Below are positions 1-7,802 of a stretch of 64,000 bases of DNA, piece after piece (the stretch's first letter is position 1; every line of letters starts with the position of its first letter). Source of the DNA: an uncultured Cohaesibacter sp. (GTDB lineage: Bacteria; Pseudomonadota; Alphaproteobacteria; Rhizobiales; Cohaesibacteraceae); assembly GCF_963678225.1 (NCBI RefSeq), contig NZ_OY782764.1, positions 1-64,000 of the forward strand, written 5' to 3'. The notes beneath the pieces are model-generated. The model saw nothing but the letters and a program-made list of their open reading frames with translations, ran no database searches and was not told the DNA's origin. The position numbers and the translations under genes were made by a program.

Positions 1-1403
1 TTCCTTGCGCTTTTGGCAAGCAAGGCGACCGGTTCGAACAATGGTCCGAGTTGATCTTCCCAATCGTCGGCATCATCAAGCCCCAAAGCGTCAAAGTCGA
101 TTCCCTTGCCACGCGCTGCCAGCATCGCTTTGAGATTGGCGGCTCCCGGTTTTGCCACGGTTCCTTGAGGCCGCAAAAGAACCGCCCCCTTGTCAGGGTC
201 GGAAAAGCCGATTTTCTCGCGCACTTCCGTCATGGCAACTTCAAGGCCCAACGGCACCAGAGCGGACAGTGTCTCGGAAAGCAGCTTGATATCTTCCGGT
301 TCACTGACCGGCAAAGACACTGTCGGGTAGCGCTTTTGAGGCCCGAAATTGATATCGACAAAAGGCCGGATCACATCACGGTTGATCGTCGCGGCAAGCT
401 GGCGAGCGTCAGACAACTGGATATCAAGCCGCACTTCATTGTGCACCTCGGCCTGGGCAAGACTGGAGCCGTCATCGGTGGTCATGGTTTGACCAAGCAC
501 GCCCTTTGAAATCTGCTTGTCGAGATACTCGGCGAATTTTTCAAAAACGCTGTCACCACCGGTCGAGGGATTGGTGATGAACTCGATATCCATGTTCTTC
601 TGGATGATACCTGCAGCGTCGTTGGCGATCCCCACGACAGCACGCAACAGTCGGGCCTTATCCTCATCACTAGCAGAGCTATCATATTTACCCACGCGCA
701 GGGGCATGCCGAACACTTCATTGTAAGCGGCCCAGCCGCGCAACGTAAAAGACTTGAGCATGTAGGCCCAGGCGGCGACCCGCGCCAATCCAGTCCGGAT
801 TTGCAAGCCCGATTTGAGCCTCGGCATATGAATGATGAATTTGCCCGGTGTCAGTTCCAGCCCGTCCGGATCGCCATCCGATCGAAGACGCAATGTCTTG
901 GCCTTCTCGCGGTCAAACTGGAAGTGCCGCTGATCTAGCCAGGTAAACACGGTCGGCATCAGGAAGCCGTCGCTTATGGACCATGTCTGTTCGATGACAG
1001 AAAAGCTCTTTCCCAAGGCGTCCAGCGCGTCGTCAAGCATGTCGGAAAATTGGGGCTGCTCAACCAACTGCTTGACAGCTTCGGCGATTTCATCCTGCCC
1101 TTCGGCGGCATCGACGACAGGATCGATAGAACTGACCGCCCGCTTGCGGCTCCCCAAAACAGCCGCATAGTGAGCATCTTCTTCTTCCATAAACTCGGCC
1201 ATCTTGATGAAATCATCAAAATTACCCAACGACGCGGCATTCAAAATCCGCTTCAAACGCGGCGGCGTCAGTTCCGAATAGAAGCTCTCAGCAAATTTGC
1301 TTGAGAATGGGCGGACCGAAACCGTGTCAGACGAGAGTGTCTTTTTCTCGACTTTCATAGGTTTGCCATGCAGGTCATATATAACGGCCTTGTTCTCTGC
1401 CAT
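1..1403 (-). CDS. Mu gp29-like portal protein (DUF935), partial at window edge
   Basis: An ATG at 1403 overlaps the terminase stop in a TAATG arrangement and opens a frame with no stop for 467 codons, to the window edge. Family members are near 500 residues, so nearly the whole protein is visible and only the C-terminus is lost. The protein would form the dodecameric portal through which DNA is packaged. Recognisable are the N-terminal part with LGNFDDF then FMEEEDAHYAAVLGSRKRAV, typical of the DUF935 core, and a central tract with FVTNP-like FITNPSTGG followed by GQTMTTDDGSSLAQAEVHNEV. Its place directly after the large terminase is the Mu order. Confident in the family. Confidence 0.88.
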   Translation of the reverse strand, partial: MAENKAVIYDLHGKPMKVEKKTLSSDTVSVRPFSSKFAESFYSELTPPRLKRILNAASLGNFDDFIKMAEFMEEEDAHYAAVLGSRKRAVSSIDPVVDAAEGQDEIAEAVKQLVEQPQFSDMLDDALDALGKSFSVIEQTWSISDGFLMPTVFTWLDQRHFQFDREKAKTLRLRSDGDPDGLELTPGKFIIHMPRLKSGLQIRTGLARVAAWAYMLKSFTLRGWAAYNEVFGMPLRVGKYDSSASDEDKARLLRAVVGIANDAAGIIQKNMDIEFITNPSTGGDSVFEKFAEYLDKQISKGVLGQTMTTDDGSSLAQAEVHNEVRLDIQLSDARQLAATINRDVIRPFVDINFGPQKRYPTVSLPVSEPEDIKLLSETLSALVPLGLEVAMTEVREKIGFSDPDKGAVLLRPQGTVAKPGAANLKAMLAARGKGIDFDALGLDDADDWEDQLGPLFEPVALLAKSAR

Positions 1404-3094
1404 TACCAAATCCCTTTCAATTTACCAAAGATGGAAGACCGGCCAAAGATTGTGCCCTTTGGCACGTCGTCATCATCCGGGTCGAGGCTCCCTCTTTCGG
1501 CTTCTGTCCTCAATGACTGGTAGCCGTCATACACGGCGATATTCTGAAAACTGACCCAATAGGCAAGCATTGACGCGAGAGCGGAGTCCCCATGGCGGAT
1601 ATGCCCATCAGTGCCTTTAAAGCGGAAATCCTGAGGCACCTTGATGATGCCGTCCACATAGGCAAGCGCCTGATGGTCTTTGACGACATCCTCATCGGCG
1701 GCGAGCAATAGCGACCGCACGGACCCGAAGGCCTCGATATAGGACGGGGAATTTTCCTTGTACCAGCTTTGGGAAAAATGAACCTCAACGGCATTTGAGC
1801 CGTACCGCTGAGCGGCCTTCTCAGCCAAATAGGCACCGTTGCCCGTAGCGTCCCAAGCGCCACCGGCAAAACGTGGCAGACGGTCAACGACGAAATACAT
1901 AATATCGCGCTGTTCTTCGAACGGGATATTGCGCAACTCAATCAACAGGCGCGTTCGTCTGGTCAAATCGCGATTGATCGATTTGATATCTGTGCAGGAA
2001 CCATCACCCTTGCGCGCGAAATCGCTTCCGACAACATGGCGCAAATAGGGGTCGAGCTTCCCAAGATGGGGCAGCAGCTTGTTTTGGCAGAAGTCATCCA
2101 CGATCGATTTCCGGATGGCGTCGGGACGATCCCTGAAATCATCAGGCTGTTCCCAACGCACAACGGGAGCCTTGACCATGCAATTCTCGATCTGTACGCG
2201 GCTCAAGGCCTGTCCTTCGCTTTCTGCGGCGATCACGTCCAGTTCCTGCTTCATGGCCGCAGTGCGTGAGCCATAAGCGCCCCGGATCTTGGCTTCCCAT
2301 TTATCTTGCTCTTCCTGGCTCCATGGTTTCCCCCTAATCAGGCAAACCCGTTTAAACAAACCGTTGGCGATGGCATCCTTGAAGCTATAGCGATGAATAC
2401 TCCAGGACTCTTTGCCCTTGGCCAGTTCTGCCTTGGCTTCTTGGATCAATTCATTAAAGGCATTAAGAACCCCGTTATGGGTGGAAATAATCCGGATCTT
2501 ACCGCCCCAGATGAGCAACGCGTTAACCGCATCGATAACCTCGCGCACATCCTTATGGAATGCCGCCTCGTCAATGATGACAACGCCCTGCAGCCCACGA
2601 ATGTTGGCCGGTCTGGAAGACAAGGCCTCAACCCGGTATCCGGATTTGAAGCGGATGATATAGGTTGCGATCGCGCGGCTGTTGCCCTTGTCATCAATAT
2701 CAAGAAAGACCCCGTCCTCGATCGAGACCATTTCCTTTTGAACAGTCAGGGCAAAGTGAGCGACATAGCCGATAAACTCACGCCCCTTATCTTTGGTATC
2801 GCCGATATAAAAAACATTCTGCCCACCAGCGGTGCGATCCGAGGCCGCAATCAAGGTGTCATCCAGCGCCTCGGCAAAGGTAATGCCGGTCCGTCGGCCC
2901 TTCTCGCAAATCTTCAAATCGCTCTGGTCTTCCAGCCAAGTCTTTTGATGCAACATCAAAATCCCTGCAGCAAGCGGGTCCAGACCCTCCGGGATCTCGC
3001 CACCGCGTGGCAGATCTTCGGGAAGCTTTTCATTATCGCGCGAAAGGACGGGGTTACCGGCAACGCGCGATGGATCTTGAGCTTCACTCAGCAT
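1403..3094 (-). CDS. Mu gp28-like large terminase subunit
   Basis: The 563-residue protein is the packaging motor ATPase/nuclease expected next to the portal gene. A Walker-A-like segment CEKGRRTGITFA lies at residues 63-74; it is a deviant P-loop, as usual in Mu-type terminases. A Walker B strand with catalytic glutamate, VVIIDEAA, is at about 171-178. A C-terminal acidic nuclease-type motif begins around VVGSDFARKGDG (near residue 360). The ATG at 3094 overlaps the end of the preceding DUF3486 gene by 11 bases, so the two are translationally coupled. Length and motifs fit the family, and no disruption is seen. Confidence 0.9.
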   Translation of the reverse strand: MLSEAQDPSRVAGNPVLSRDNEKLPEDLPRGGEIPEGLDPLAAGILMLHQKTWLEDQSDLKICEKGRRTGITFAEALDDTLIAASDRTAGGQNVFYIGDTKDKGREFIGYVAHFALTVQKEMVSIEDGVFLDIDDKGNSRAIATYIIRFKSGYRVEALSSRPANIRGLQGVVIIDEAAFHKDVREVIDAVNALLIWGGKIRIISTHNGVLNAFNELIQEAKAELAKGKESWSIHRYSFKDAIANGLFKRVCLIRGKPWSQEEQDKWEAKIRGAYGSRTAAMKQELDVIAAESEGQALSRVQIENCMVKAPVVRWEQPDDFRDRPDAIRKSIVDDFCQNKLLPHLGKLDPYLRHVVGSDFARKGDGSCTDIKSINRDLTRRTRLLIELRNIPFEEQRDIMYFVVDRLPRFAGGAWDATGNGAYLAEKAAQRYGSNAVEVHFSQSWYKENSPSYIEAFGSVRSLLLAADEDVVKDHQALAYVDGIIKVPQDFRFKGTDGHIRHGDSALASMLAYWVSFQNIAVYDGYQSLRTEAERGSLDPDDDDVPKGTIFGRSSIFGKLKGIW

Positions 3095-3695
3095 TGGGGT
3101 GTTCTCTCAATCCGAGGAAATCGCGTCGCAGTTGGGAAACCTGATCGGCGGAAAGACCTGCCGATTGCGATGCCTTCTCGATAACCTCTTCGGTCTTTGC
3201 ATCGAAATCCTTTTGCATTTCCTTGCGCAAACGGTTGGACGTGTTCTCGGCCTGCATGATCGCTTTCAAGGCGTTGGCTAGTTCCAGGGCGTTTTTAGGA
3301 GTGAGCTTTCCTTCTCCCGAAGAGGTCAGGATCTCGAAGGTCAGCGTCTTGAGAAATTCGAATAGAACCTGCTCCTGCTTGGCTGCGGCCTTCGGATTGA
3401 GTTCATCATGCAGGGCACTCATGATGAGCTGGTTTTCGCGCTTGCGCCGTTGCTCGCGTGCCAGGCGCAAGGTGTAGCGATTGAACGTGGACGAGGTAAC
3501 CGGTTCGATCGGCTCATCCAGCACGCCGGAATCATTGAGCTCAAGGATCTTTTCATTGAGCTCTTTGAGAATATCGACTTGGGTTCGGTCATGCTTGCCG
3601 AGTTCCACAACAGCCCATTCAATCAGAAAATCAGCCTCGTCCGGCCAAAGGTCGATCGAGGAAAGTCTTCCCCTGCCTTTTCGTGCCATGGTCAT
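3084..3695 (-). CDS. Mu gp27-like DUF3486 protein, probable small terminase
   Basis: This 203-residue basic protein begins with KGRGRLSSIDLWPDEAD, followed by a helical region with SSTFNRYTLRLAREQRRKREN, which is characteristic of DUF3486 (Mu gp27). In Mu-like phages this protein sits just before the large terminase and is thought to recognise the packaging start, as a small terminase would. The C-terminal half is alpha-helical and charged. Start at 3695 (MTMARKG; MARKG at 3689 is equally possible) overlaps the end of the gp26-like gene. Family assignment is firm; the DNA-recognition role is knowledge of the family, not visible here. Confidence 0.82.
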   Translation of the reverse strand: MTMARKGRGRLSSIDLWPDEADFLIEWAVVELGKHDRTQVDILKELNEKILELNDSGVLDEPIEPVTSSTFNRYTLRLAREQRRKRENQLIMSALHDELNPKAAAKQEQVLFEFLKTLTFEILTSSGEGKLTPKNALELANALKAIMQAENTSNRLRKEMQKDFDAKTEEVIEKASQSAGLSADQVSQLRRDFLGLREHPNAE

Positions 3696-3994
3696 TCCCC
3701 CAAACGAGGACGCCGCACGCCTTCCAAAGCGATCTTGCGATCAACGTGATCCTTGCCAGTTTGGGTCAGCTCAGCAACAAGAACGGTGCCAACTTCTTCG
3801 ATTGTCACTGCCCGCGCATTCTGTTCAAGCCAGCGCAACTGGTTACGGACATAATCGGTGGTCGAAGGCTGACCGAACTGCTCCAGCACCATTTCGAGGA
3901 TCGTTGTGTTGGCCCGATTGTCGACCTGGCGGTCCAGCTCTTTGAGGATCGTCAAGCGAGAAACGGAATCGGAAAATTCTGCATATGAGCTCAT
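3692..3994 (-). CDS. Mu gp26-like small phage protein
   Basis: The 100-residue protein begins SSYAEFSDSVSRLTILKELD and has the core QFGQPSTTDYVRNQLRWLEQNA followed by a short beta wing, the pattern of the Mu gp26 group (annotated VpaChn25_0724 family). The N-terminal part resembles a winged-helix fold that discriminates a short target. It overlaps both neighbours by four bases (ATGA), so it is part of the gp25-gp29 packaging/head block. Its molecular role is not established in the family. Confidence 0.8.
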   Translation of the reverse strand: MSSYAEFSDSVSRLTILKELDRQVDNRANTTILEMVLEQFGQPSTTDYVRNQLRWLEQNARAVTIEEVGTVLVAELTQTGKDHVDRKIALEGVRRPRLGE

Positions 3995-4323
3995 GCCTTG
4001 CCCCCATTGCTGCGAAGCCAGTCGTCAATATTCTGAGTGGTGCGCCGAACTGTTTTGACGATTTCCTCGGTGGTCGAAACAGTCCCGCGCAAATCCGAGA
4101 GAGAGAGCTGAAGAGATGTGAAATCATCCTTGGACGGGACATGTTCAAGCTGGGTTTCAACCCGATCGACCCGGCGTTCTAGCCCTTGAAGCTCGTCTGT
4201 GTGATCATCTAGCTTGGCGGAATTGTCTTTGCTTGGTTGCCGCAGATACGAAACACCGGAGACGATCAGCGCCACAACACCGCTTATGATGCCGATCCAG
4301 ATCTTGATTTCTTCAGCAGTCAT
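3991..4323 (-). CDS. Mu gp25-like DUF2730 membrane-anchored protein
   Basis: This 110-residue protein has one N-terminal membrane helix (IWIGIISGVVALIVSGVSYL, about residues 8-27) followed by a heptad-rich region LQGLERRVDRVETQLEHV that should form a coiled coil. This matches DUF2730 (Mu gp25). It starts directly at the stop of the nuclease gene (4323). The function in Mu is not known; the topology resembles an inner-membrane-anchored spanin-like or morphogenesis helper, but the separate spanin pair upstream makes a second spanin unlikely. Confidence 0.78.
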   Translation of the reverse strand: MTAEEIKIWIGIISGVVALIVSGVSYLRQPSKDNSAKLDDHTDELQGLERRVDRVETQLEHVPSKDDFTSLQLSLSDLRGTVSTTEEIVKTVRRTTQNIDDWLRSNGGKA

Positions 4324-4865
4324 TATTTACCCTGACACCAGCTTTTGGTTTTCTTGAGTGGATCGTCAGGTTTGTTAATGCCGTAAGGGTCGGCGATGCG
4401 GGGTCGGACGCGCAACAACTCATCATCGAGCCGTTGCCAACCGGTAGCCGCTTGCCGCTCAACGATCGCAACATGACGACCACCATATTTGTCATATTGC
4501 AGATCCCGAACGCGAAACTTCAGTCCGATCGGGTAGCGTTTCTCAACAAATGCTTTTGCCTGCAAACCAAGCGCTTTTTCCCCCTCACAACTGACGCGCC
4601 CGATCTCCGGCGTATCAACACCGGCAACCCGAAGGCCGGTCATGAGGATCTGTCCAGGCGCAGTATGGATTTCGACATTGATGGTGTCGCCATCATAGAC
4701 ACCGTCATCGGTCACATAGGCGACATAGGGACCACTATAGATTTTTGGAGCTTCGCCCGCCGAAGCAAATCCAACCATAGCAAAAAGGTTGACCATAAGA
4801 AGCGCCAGAACCCGCTTAAAATTCGTTTGATGAATGGCTTTTGGGATGGGTTTGAAGTTCTTCAT
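4323..4865 (-). CDS. Exported thermonuclease-like (SNase family) protein in phage lysis module
   Basis: The 180-residue product has an N-terminal export signal (basic stretch, then VLALLMVNLFAMVGFASA) and an SNase/TNase fold: VYDGDTI near residue 58, then RVAGVDTPE with the conserved Arg and Asp, ECEGEKA-type segment SCEGEKALGLQAKAF, and YDKYGGRHVA with the second Arg. These correspond to the Ca2+-binding Asp and catalytic Arg/Glu of staphylococcal nuclease, so activity is plausible. I chose the ATG at 4865 because a GAGAGG site precedes it; an upstream in-frame ATG at 4889 lacks one. The start overlaps the o-spanin gene by 50 bases. Such a gene is not part of the Mu core and looks like an accessory (moron) gene. 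Confidence 0.82.
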   Translation of the reverse strand: MKNFKPIPKAIHQTNFKRVLALLMVNLFAMVGFASAGEAPKIYSGPYVAYVTDDGVYDGDTINVEIHTAPGQILMTGLRVAGVDTPEIGRVSCEGEKALGLQAKAFVEKRYPIGLKFRVRDLQYDKYGGRHVAIVERQAATGWQRLDDELLRVRPRIADPYGINKPDDPLKKTKSWCQGK

Positions 4866-5160
4866 TTTGTCCTCTCGGGATTGCTTCATCTTGGTTCGGA
4901 TCGCACACTCGAAGCCATTTTTTGTTATGGCGCTTCACTTCAATGATCGTCTGCCTCGTGTCCTGGGGGCTCCAGCTCAGCGGCTCAAAGGCGGAGCAAA
5001 CGACAGACGGCAGACGATCGATGTTTTCACTCAACGCGGGAGGCGTCAGTTGGTGCTCGGATTTGGTTGGAGTGCCGCTTGTAACCGTCATCCTTGAACA
5101 GGCTGGAAGGATCAGCGCGAAGCTCACTATCAAACTCAAGCTCTGCTTTCTTCGCCGCAT
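4816..5160 (-). CDS. Rz1-like o-spanin lipoprotein
   Basis: The 114-residue protein opens with RRRKQSLSLIVSFALILPACS, a lipoprotein signal with lipobox LPAC and Cys at about residue 21. The body contains the tract FEPLSWSPQDTRQTIIEVKRHNKKWLRVC, a pattern repeatedly seen in alphaproteobacterial phage lysis lipoproteins. The first 134 bases or more lie inside the i-spanin gene in a different frame, the classic Rz/Rz1 embedded arrangement. The lipoprotein should sit in the outer membrane and pair with the i-spanin to fuse the membranes at lysis. The C-terminal tail of about 20 residues overlaps the nuclease start. Confidence 0.75.
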   Translation of the reverse strand: MRRRKQSLSLIVSFALILPACSRMTVTSGTPTKSEHQLTPPALSENIDRLPSVVCSAFEPLSWSPQDTRQTIIEVKRHNKKWLRVCDPNQDEAIPRGQNEELQTHPKSHSSNEF

Positions 5161-5320
5161 CGATCTTCTCCGTCACGCCTTCAAACAAGGACAAAAGAAC
5201 TTTCTGGCGCGCGGCCAGACCTGCTTCTTTCACTCTTGCATAATCCGCTCCCGCAGCGGCCAGCTTCAGAAGCGCCAGAACGATCTGGAAGAAGGCCGCT
5301 ACTCCGGAGGCAAACGTCAT
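5027..5320 (-). CDS. Rz-like i-spanin
   Basis: The 97-residue protein has an N-terminal membrane helix (VAAFFQIVLALLKLAAAGA, about residues 7-25) followed by a charged helical periplasmic part (ARQKVLLSLFEGVTEKIDAAKKAELEF). That is the topology of an inner-membrane spanin. It is translationally coupled to the holin (ATGA at 5317-5320) and its 3' half overlaps the o-spanin gene in another frame. No sequence-family match is claimed; the call rests on topology, position and overlap. Confidence 0.7.
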   Translation of the reverse strand: MTFASGVAAFFQIVLALLKLAAAGADYARVKEAGLAARQKVLLSLFEGVTEKIDAAKKAELEFDSELRADPSSLFKDDGYKRHSNQIRAPTDASRVE

Positions 5321-5523
5321 TTGAGCAGCGTCTTGGAAGTAAACCAGGTGCGCCAGATGACGATTGCGGTAGAAGACACAGCAGAGACCGTGGCAACGAT
5401 CTTGACCTGCATAGCCGGATCAATATCGAGACCGAAGACAGTCGCCAAAGATGCGCCTGCGCCGATAATGGCTGTCCAGTTGATCTTGGATGCGAAAACA
5501 GATTTCGTTTCAGTATCGCTCAT
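5317..5523 (-). CDS. Probable phage holin
   Basis: A 68-residue protein with two predicted membrane segments (WTAIIGAGASLATVFGL and VKIVATVSAVSSTAIVIWRTWF) and a short polar N-terminus, as in class II holins. A good AAAGGAG site precedes ATG 5523. It lies between the endolysin gene (46 bases upstream) and the spanins, so it completes a canonical lysis cassette: endolysin, holin, i-spanin, o-spanin. It would form inner-membrane holes that release the endolysin, which has no signal peptide. Confidence 0.72.
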   Translation of the reverse strand: MSDTETKSVFASKINWTAIIGAGASLATVFGLDIDPAMQVKIVATVSAVSSTAIVIWRTWFTSKTLLK

Positions 5524-5569
5524 TTGATAAGGCTCCTTTCAAAAGCCGAGATTGGTTGATCAGGTTGGA

Positions 5570-5989
5570 CTAATTTTTGGTGATCCAGGCATACTCGGCG
5601 GACGCATCAAAGCATGGGCATGCTTTCGCAGCGTAGTCCCGATGACCCGAGATTTTTTGCACGCCATAAAACTGCTTGGCCTGCTCACTCAGCCGGATCA
5701 TTGTTGCTTTTTGCGCTTCGGTTCTGGTGTCTTTAGGACGGCCTTTGTCATCAAGGCCGCCAACATAAACATAGCCAATTGTGCCTTTGTTATGCCCGTA
5801 GACATGAGCTCCAACTTTGGAAATTGGTCGGCCAAAAGACATTGAGCCATCAAGGTGCACTACAACATGGTAGCCTATTCCATCCCAGCCGCGTTCTCGG
5901 TGCCAACGATCTATCTCGGACACAGAAACCTCACGCCCTTCTGGTGTCGCCGTGCAGTGCCAAATCAGCTCTCGGATGTTACGCATCAT
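5570..5989 (-). CDS. N-acetylmuramoyl-L-alanine amidase endolysin
   Basis: The 139-residue product is an Amidase_2/PGRP-type fold: LIWHCTATPEG carries the first zinc His, IGYHVVVHLDGS the second region, and ISGHRDYAAKACPCFDA the third His and Cys, as in T7 lysozyme-like amidases. It should cut the amide bond between muramic acid and the stem peptide. There is no export signal, fitting holin-dependent release. The start at 5989 is favoured by GGAG just upstream; a longer frame to 6067 would overlap the Mor-like gene end by four bases (ATCA/TGAT) but adds 26 residues foreign to the family. Confidence 0.9.
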   Translation of the reverse strand: MMRNIRELIWHCTATPEGREVSVSEIDRWHRERGWDGIGYHVVVHLDGSMSFGRPISKVGAHVYGHNKGTIGYVYVGGLDDKGRPKDTRTEAQKATMIRLSEQAKQFYGVQKISGHRDYAAKACPCFDASAEYAWITKN

Positions 5990-6063
5990 GATCTCCAACC
6001 TTTTTGCTAGATCACCTTGCCTCACCGAACACAAAAAAAGCCGGTAACAGGTGTTACCGGCAA

Positions 6064-6486
6064 TCAATGAGTGAACAGATCCAACTGAGCATCTGGCGGC
6101 TTTTGCTCCATTTGTCTTAGCTTTTTGGAGCGCCGCAAGACGGTCATGCGCGAGACGCCAACTTCACGCGCGATCACATCATAGGTCTTTCCCTGAAGGA
6201 GGCCTTTGTCGATGCGCTTGGTATCAGATGTCCTCTTCCATGCCTTGGCCAAAGGCACATCGATGACGATGCCAACGGCGCGGCCATCGCTGGTTATGAT
6301 GCGGAAATATCCGCAGATTACTTTTGCTTTTTCCAACCCGACCAATTCAGTCAACCAGTGATCATCCGATGCATAGGGCGGGATATGCGCCCGGCCACCG
6401 CCCATGACGTTGGCAATCATGAGAGCGGTATTCACGTCCGTCACTTCTGCGATTTCTGAAAGGACGCCAGGAAGGGCTTTGCTCAT
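6064..6486 (-). CDS. Mor-like middle-to-late transcription activator
   Basis: The 140-residue protein matches the Mor/C activator pattern: an N-terminal dimerisation part with ALMIANVMGGGRAHIPPY near residues 21-38, then a C-terminal HTH (LLQGKTYDVIAREVGVSRMTVLRRSKKL, about 94-121). Mu Mor activates the middle promoter; here the gene sits directly before the lysis cassette, consistent with that role. The ATG at 6486 overlaps the gemA stop as ATGA. Confident in the family; whether it acts as Mor or C cannot be told. Confidence 0.85.
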   Translation of the reverse strand: MSKALPGVLSEIAEVTDVNTALMIANVMGGGRAHIPPYASDDHWLTELVGLEKAKVICGYFRIITSDGRAVGIVIDVPLAKAWKRTSDTKRIDKGLLQGKTYDVIAREVGVSRMTVLRRSKKLRQMEQKPPDAQLDLFTH

Positions 6487-7121
6487 AGTTGGCCTCCATT
6501 GCGGATTTGTTTGCCTAGAGCTTTCTGAATTTCAATTAGGTCAGATGGAGACAAAGCAGCATAATCCCGATGCGCAAACAGCTTCTCACAACATTCATTA
6601 AGAAGGTTGCAGCTCGCGCTGATCGGGTACCCACCGGATCTCTTTGCCAAGATCATAGCCTGCGCAGATATCACCTTAAACCGATCATCATTCGCGTAAT
6701 CTGGCAATAGTCGATCATAGCTCCAATCAACTCCCGCTTCTCTTGCCATCCAGCCCTTTAGCGCTTCGATCGCTTTTCGGGCATCCTCCGGATAATACAG
6801 AAACCGGGTGTGGTCTATGCCGGTTTGTCGTTTGACAAACGCTAGCAACGCGCTGTCCTTTCGGTCGCGAACAATACCGAGGTTCCAGGCTGAGAGCCAA
6901 AGAGCCTGCAACTTCGGCGCATATTTTCCCTGAAGTTGGCTCTTGCCGCTTTGCTTGGAAAAGCCCATCCGGCGCAGTTCACCCAAAATGGTTACATGCT
7001 GCCCATTGGTCATAACCCGTAAAGACCGCTTTCCCGTATGTTGCTCATAAAGGTCGCGCGCGTCATCTTCATTGATGCCGAGTTGTTTCAAACCAACATG
7101 GATGGCCTTAATCGCACTCAT
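6483..7121 (-). CDS. gemA: GemA-like early regulatory protein (Mu gp16 family)
   Basis: From the ATG at 7121 the protein is 212 residues: AIKAIHVGLKQLGINEDDARDLYEQHTGKRSLR matches the GemA/DUF1018 N-terminus, which typically carries the ISxxDYR-type helix bundle. The C-terminal half (WSAWNLG-like ALWLSAWNLGIVRDRKDSALLAFVKRQTGI) is also diagnostic. An in-frame extension to 7463 exists but runs across three small upstream genes and is rejected; ATG 7121 overlaps the preceding stop (ATGA) and has AAGG before it. GemA modulates host gene expression and supercoiling in Mu. Confidence 0.82.
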   Translation of the reverse strand: MSAIKAIHVGLKQLGINEDDARDLYEQHTGKRSLRVMTNGQHVTILGELRRMGFSKQSGKSQLQGKYAPKLQALWLSAWNLGIVRDRKDSALLAFVKRQTGIDHTRFLYYPEDARKAIEALKGWMAREAGVDWSYDRLLPDYANDDRFKVISAQAMILAKRSGGYPISASCNLLNECCEKLFAHRDYAALSPSDLIEIQKALGKQIRNGGQL

Positions 7122-7315
7122 GACCTTGTCTCCAGTTCCAACTGCCGCGTAGTCAAATCCAATATTCGAGTTTGAAGCACGACCCGTTTGTGAGAGTGTT
7201 TTGAAAGCTTGTTGATGCGCTCTTGAAGCACCTTTCGTTGCGCCGCTATCTCGGCGCACTCGCGCCAGGCGAAAAGGTCTGTTGACTTGTCCCTTCGCCT
7301 GGTCGACATGGTCAT
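7118..7315 (-). CDS. Small coiled-coil phage protein, unknown function
   Basis: A 65-residue, highly basic protein (STRRRDKSTDLFAWRECAEIAAQRKVLQERINKLSKHSHKRVVLQ) with a probable helical coiled region. It is supported mainly by coupling: its ATG at 7315 overlaps the upstream stop and its TGA overlaps the gemA ATG, both as ATGA. No family recognised. It may be a DNA-binding or inhibitor peptide, but nothing specific can be said. Confidence 0.55.
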   Translation of the reverse strand: MTMSTRRRDKSTDLFAWRECAEIAAQRKVLQERINKLSKHSHKRVVLQTRILDLTTRQLELETRS

Positions 7316-7551
7316 TCCCCCGGAGGAAGTGCGGGCCGATATGCATGGCCCGCTTCAGTGAGTGCCCATTTGGAAACGCCAACATGAGCAACCAAACCTT
7401 TCCGAACCAATCTGTTGAGACAATCGCGGGTCTGGTCTCCTGTTTTCTCAAGCTCCCACGCAATTTTGTCGGTGTAGGCCGCAGAGCTATCGAGCAGGCG
7501 TCTCTGAAGTATGATCATGCAACGGGCTTGCAATTGAGTAAGTCCCTCCAT
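7312..7551 (-). CDS. Small winged-helix DNA-binding protein
   Basis: The 79-residue protein reads as a compact winged helix: LQARCMIILQRRLLDSSAAYTDKIAWELEKTGDQTRDCLNRLVRKGLVAHVGVSKWALTEAGH, i.e. three helices followed by a beta wing ending in LTEAG, as in MarR/PadR-like domains. It starts on the last base of the preceding stop (7551) and ends in an ATGA overlap with the next gene. Its target is unknown; a role in early phage regulation is inference from position. Confidence 0.6.
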   Translation of the reverse strand: MEGLTQLQARCMIILQRRLLDSSAAYTDKIAWELEKTGDQTRDCLNRLVRKGLVAHVGVSKWALTEAGHAYRPALPPGE

Positions 7552-7802
7552 CAGTTGAGCCCTCCTCTCCGCTCTCTATCCTGTCGGTCAAAGTAGTCCA
7601 CGCAACCACGCAACCAGATGCTAGCTGCGGCAGGGTTTGTCATCTCACTGACACCAAGCATCGACGTGTTCGCGACCACCTTTAGAATAGCGAGTTGCTC
7701 TGCTTTACTTTCGGCCTTATCGAGAAGTGCCTTCACAGAGCTTGCGACTTCACAAACCACCCGATCACTCAATTCCTGTTCAAGATGAGGGTCCATGGTC
7801 AC
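7551..7802 (-). CDS. Small phage protein, unknown
   Basis: This 83-residue helical protein (QELSDRVVCEVASSVKALLDKAESKAEQLAILKVVANTSM) is not recognised. It lies in the tight series of early phage genes, with an ATGA overlap to the DUF3164 gene and a one-base overlap to the winged-helix gene. A second ATG at 7796 is possible. The coupling and lack of a better frame make it a real gene, but no function can be assigned. Confidence 0.5.
   Translation of the reverse strand: MTMDPHLEQELSDRVVCEVASSVKALLDKAESKAEQLAILKVVANTSMLGVSEMTNPAAASIWLRGCVDYFDRQDRERRGGLN

Noticed and set aside
2306-3184. A 292-codon plus-strand open frame
   Set aside because: It is antisense to the terminase gene, has no ribosome binding site or family motif, and mirrors the codon bias of the real gene.
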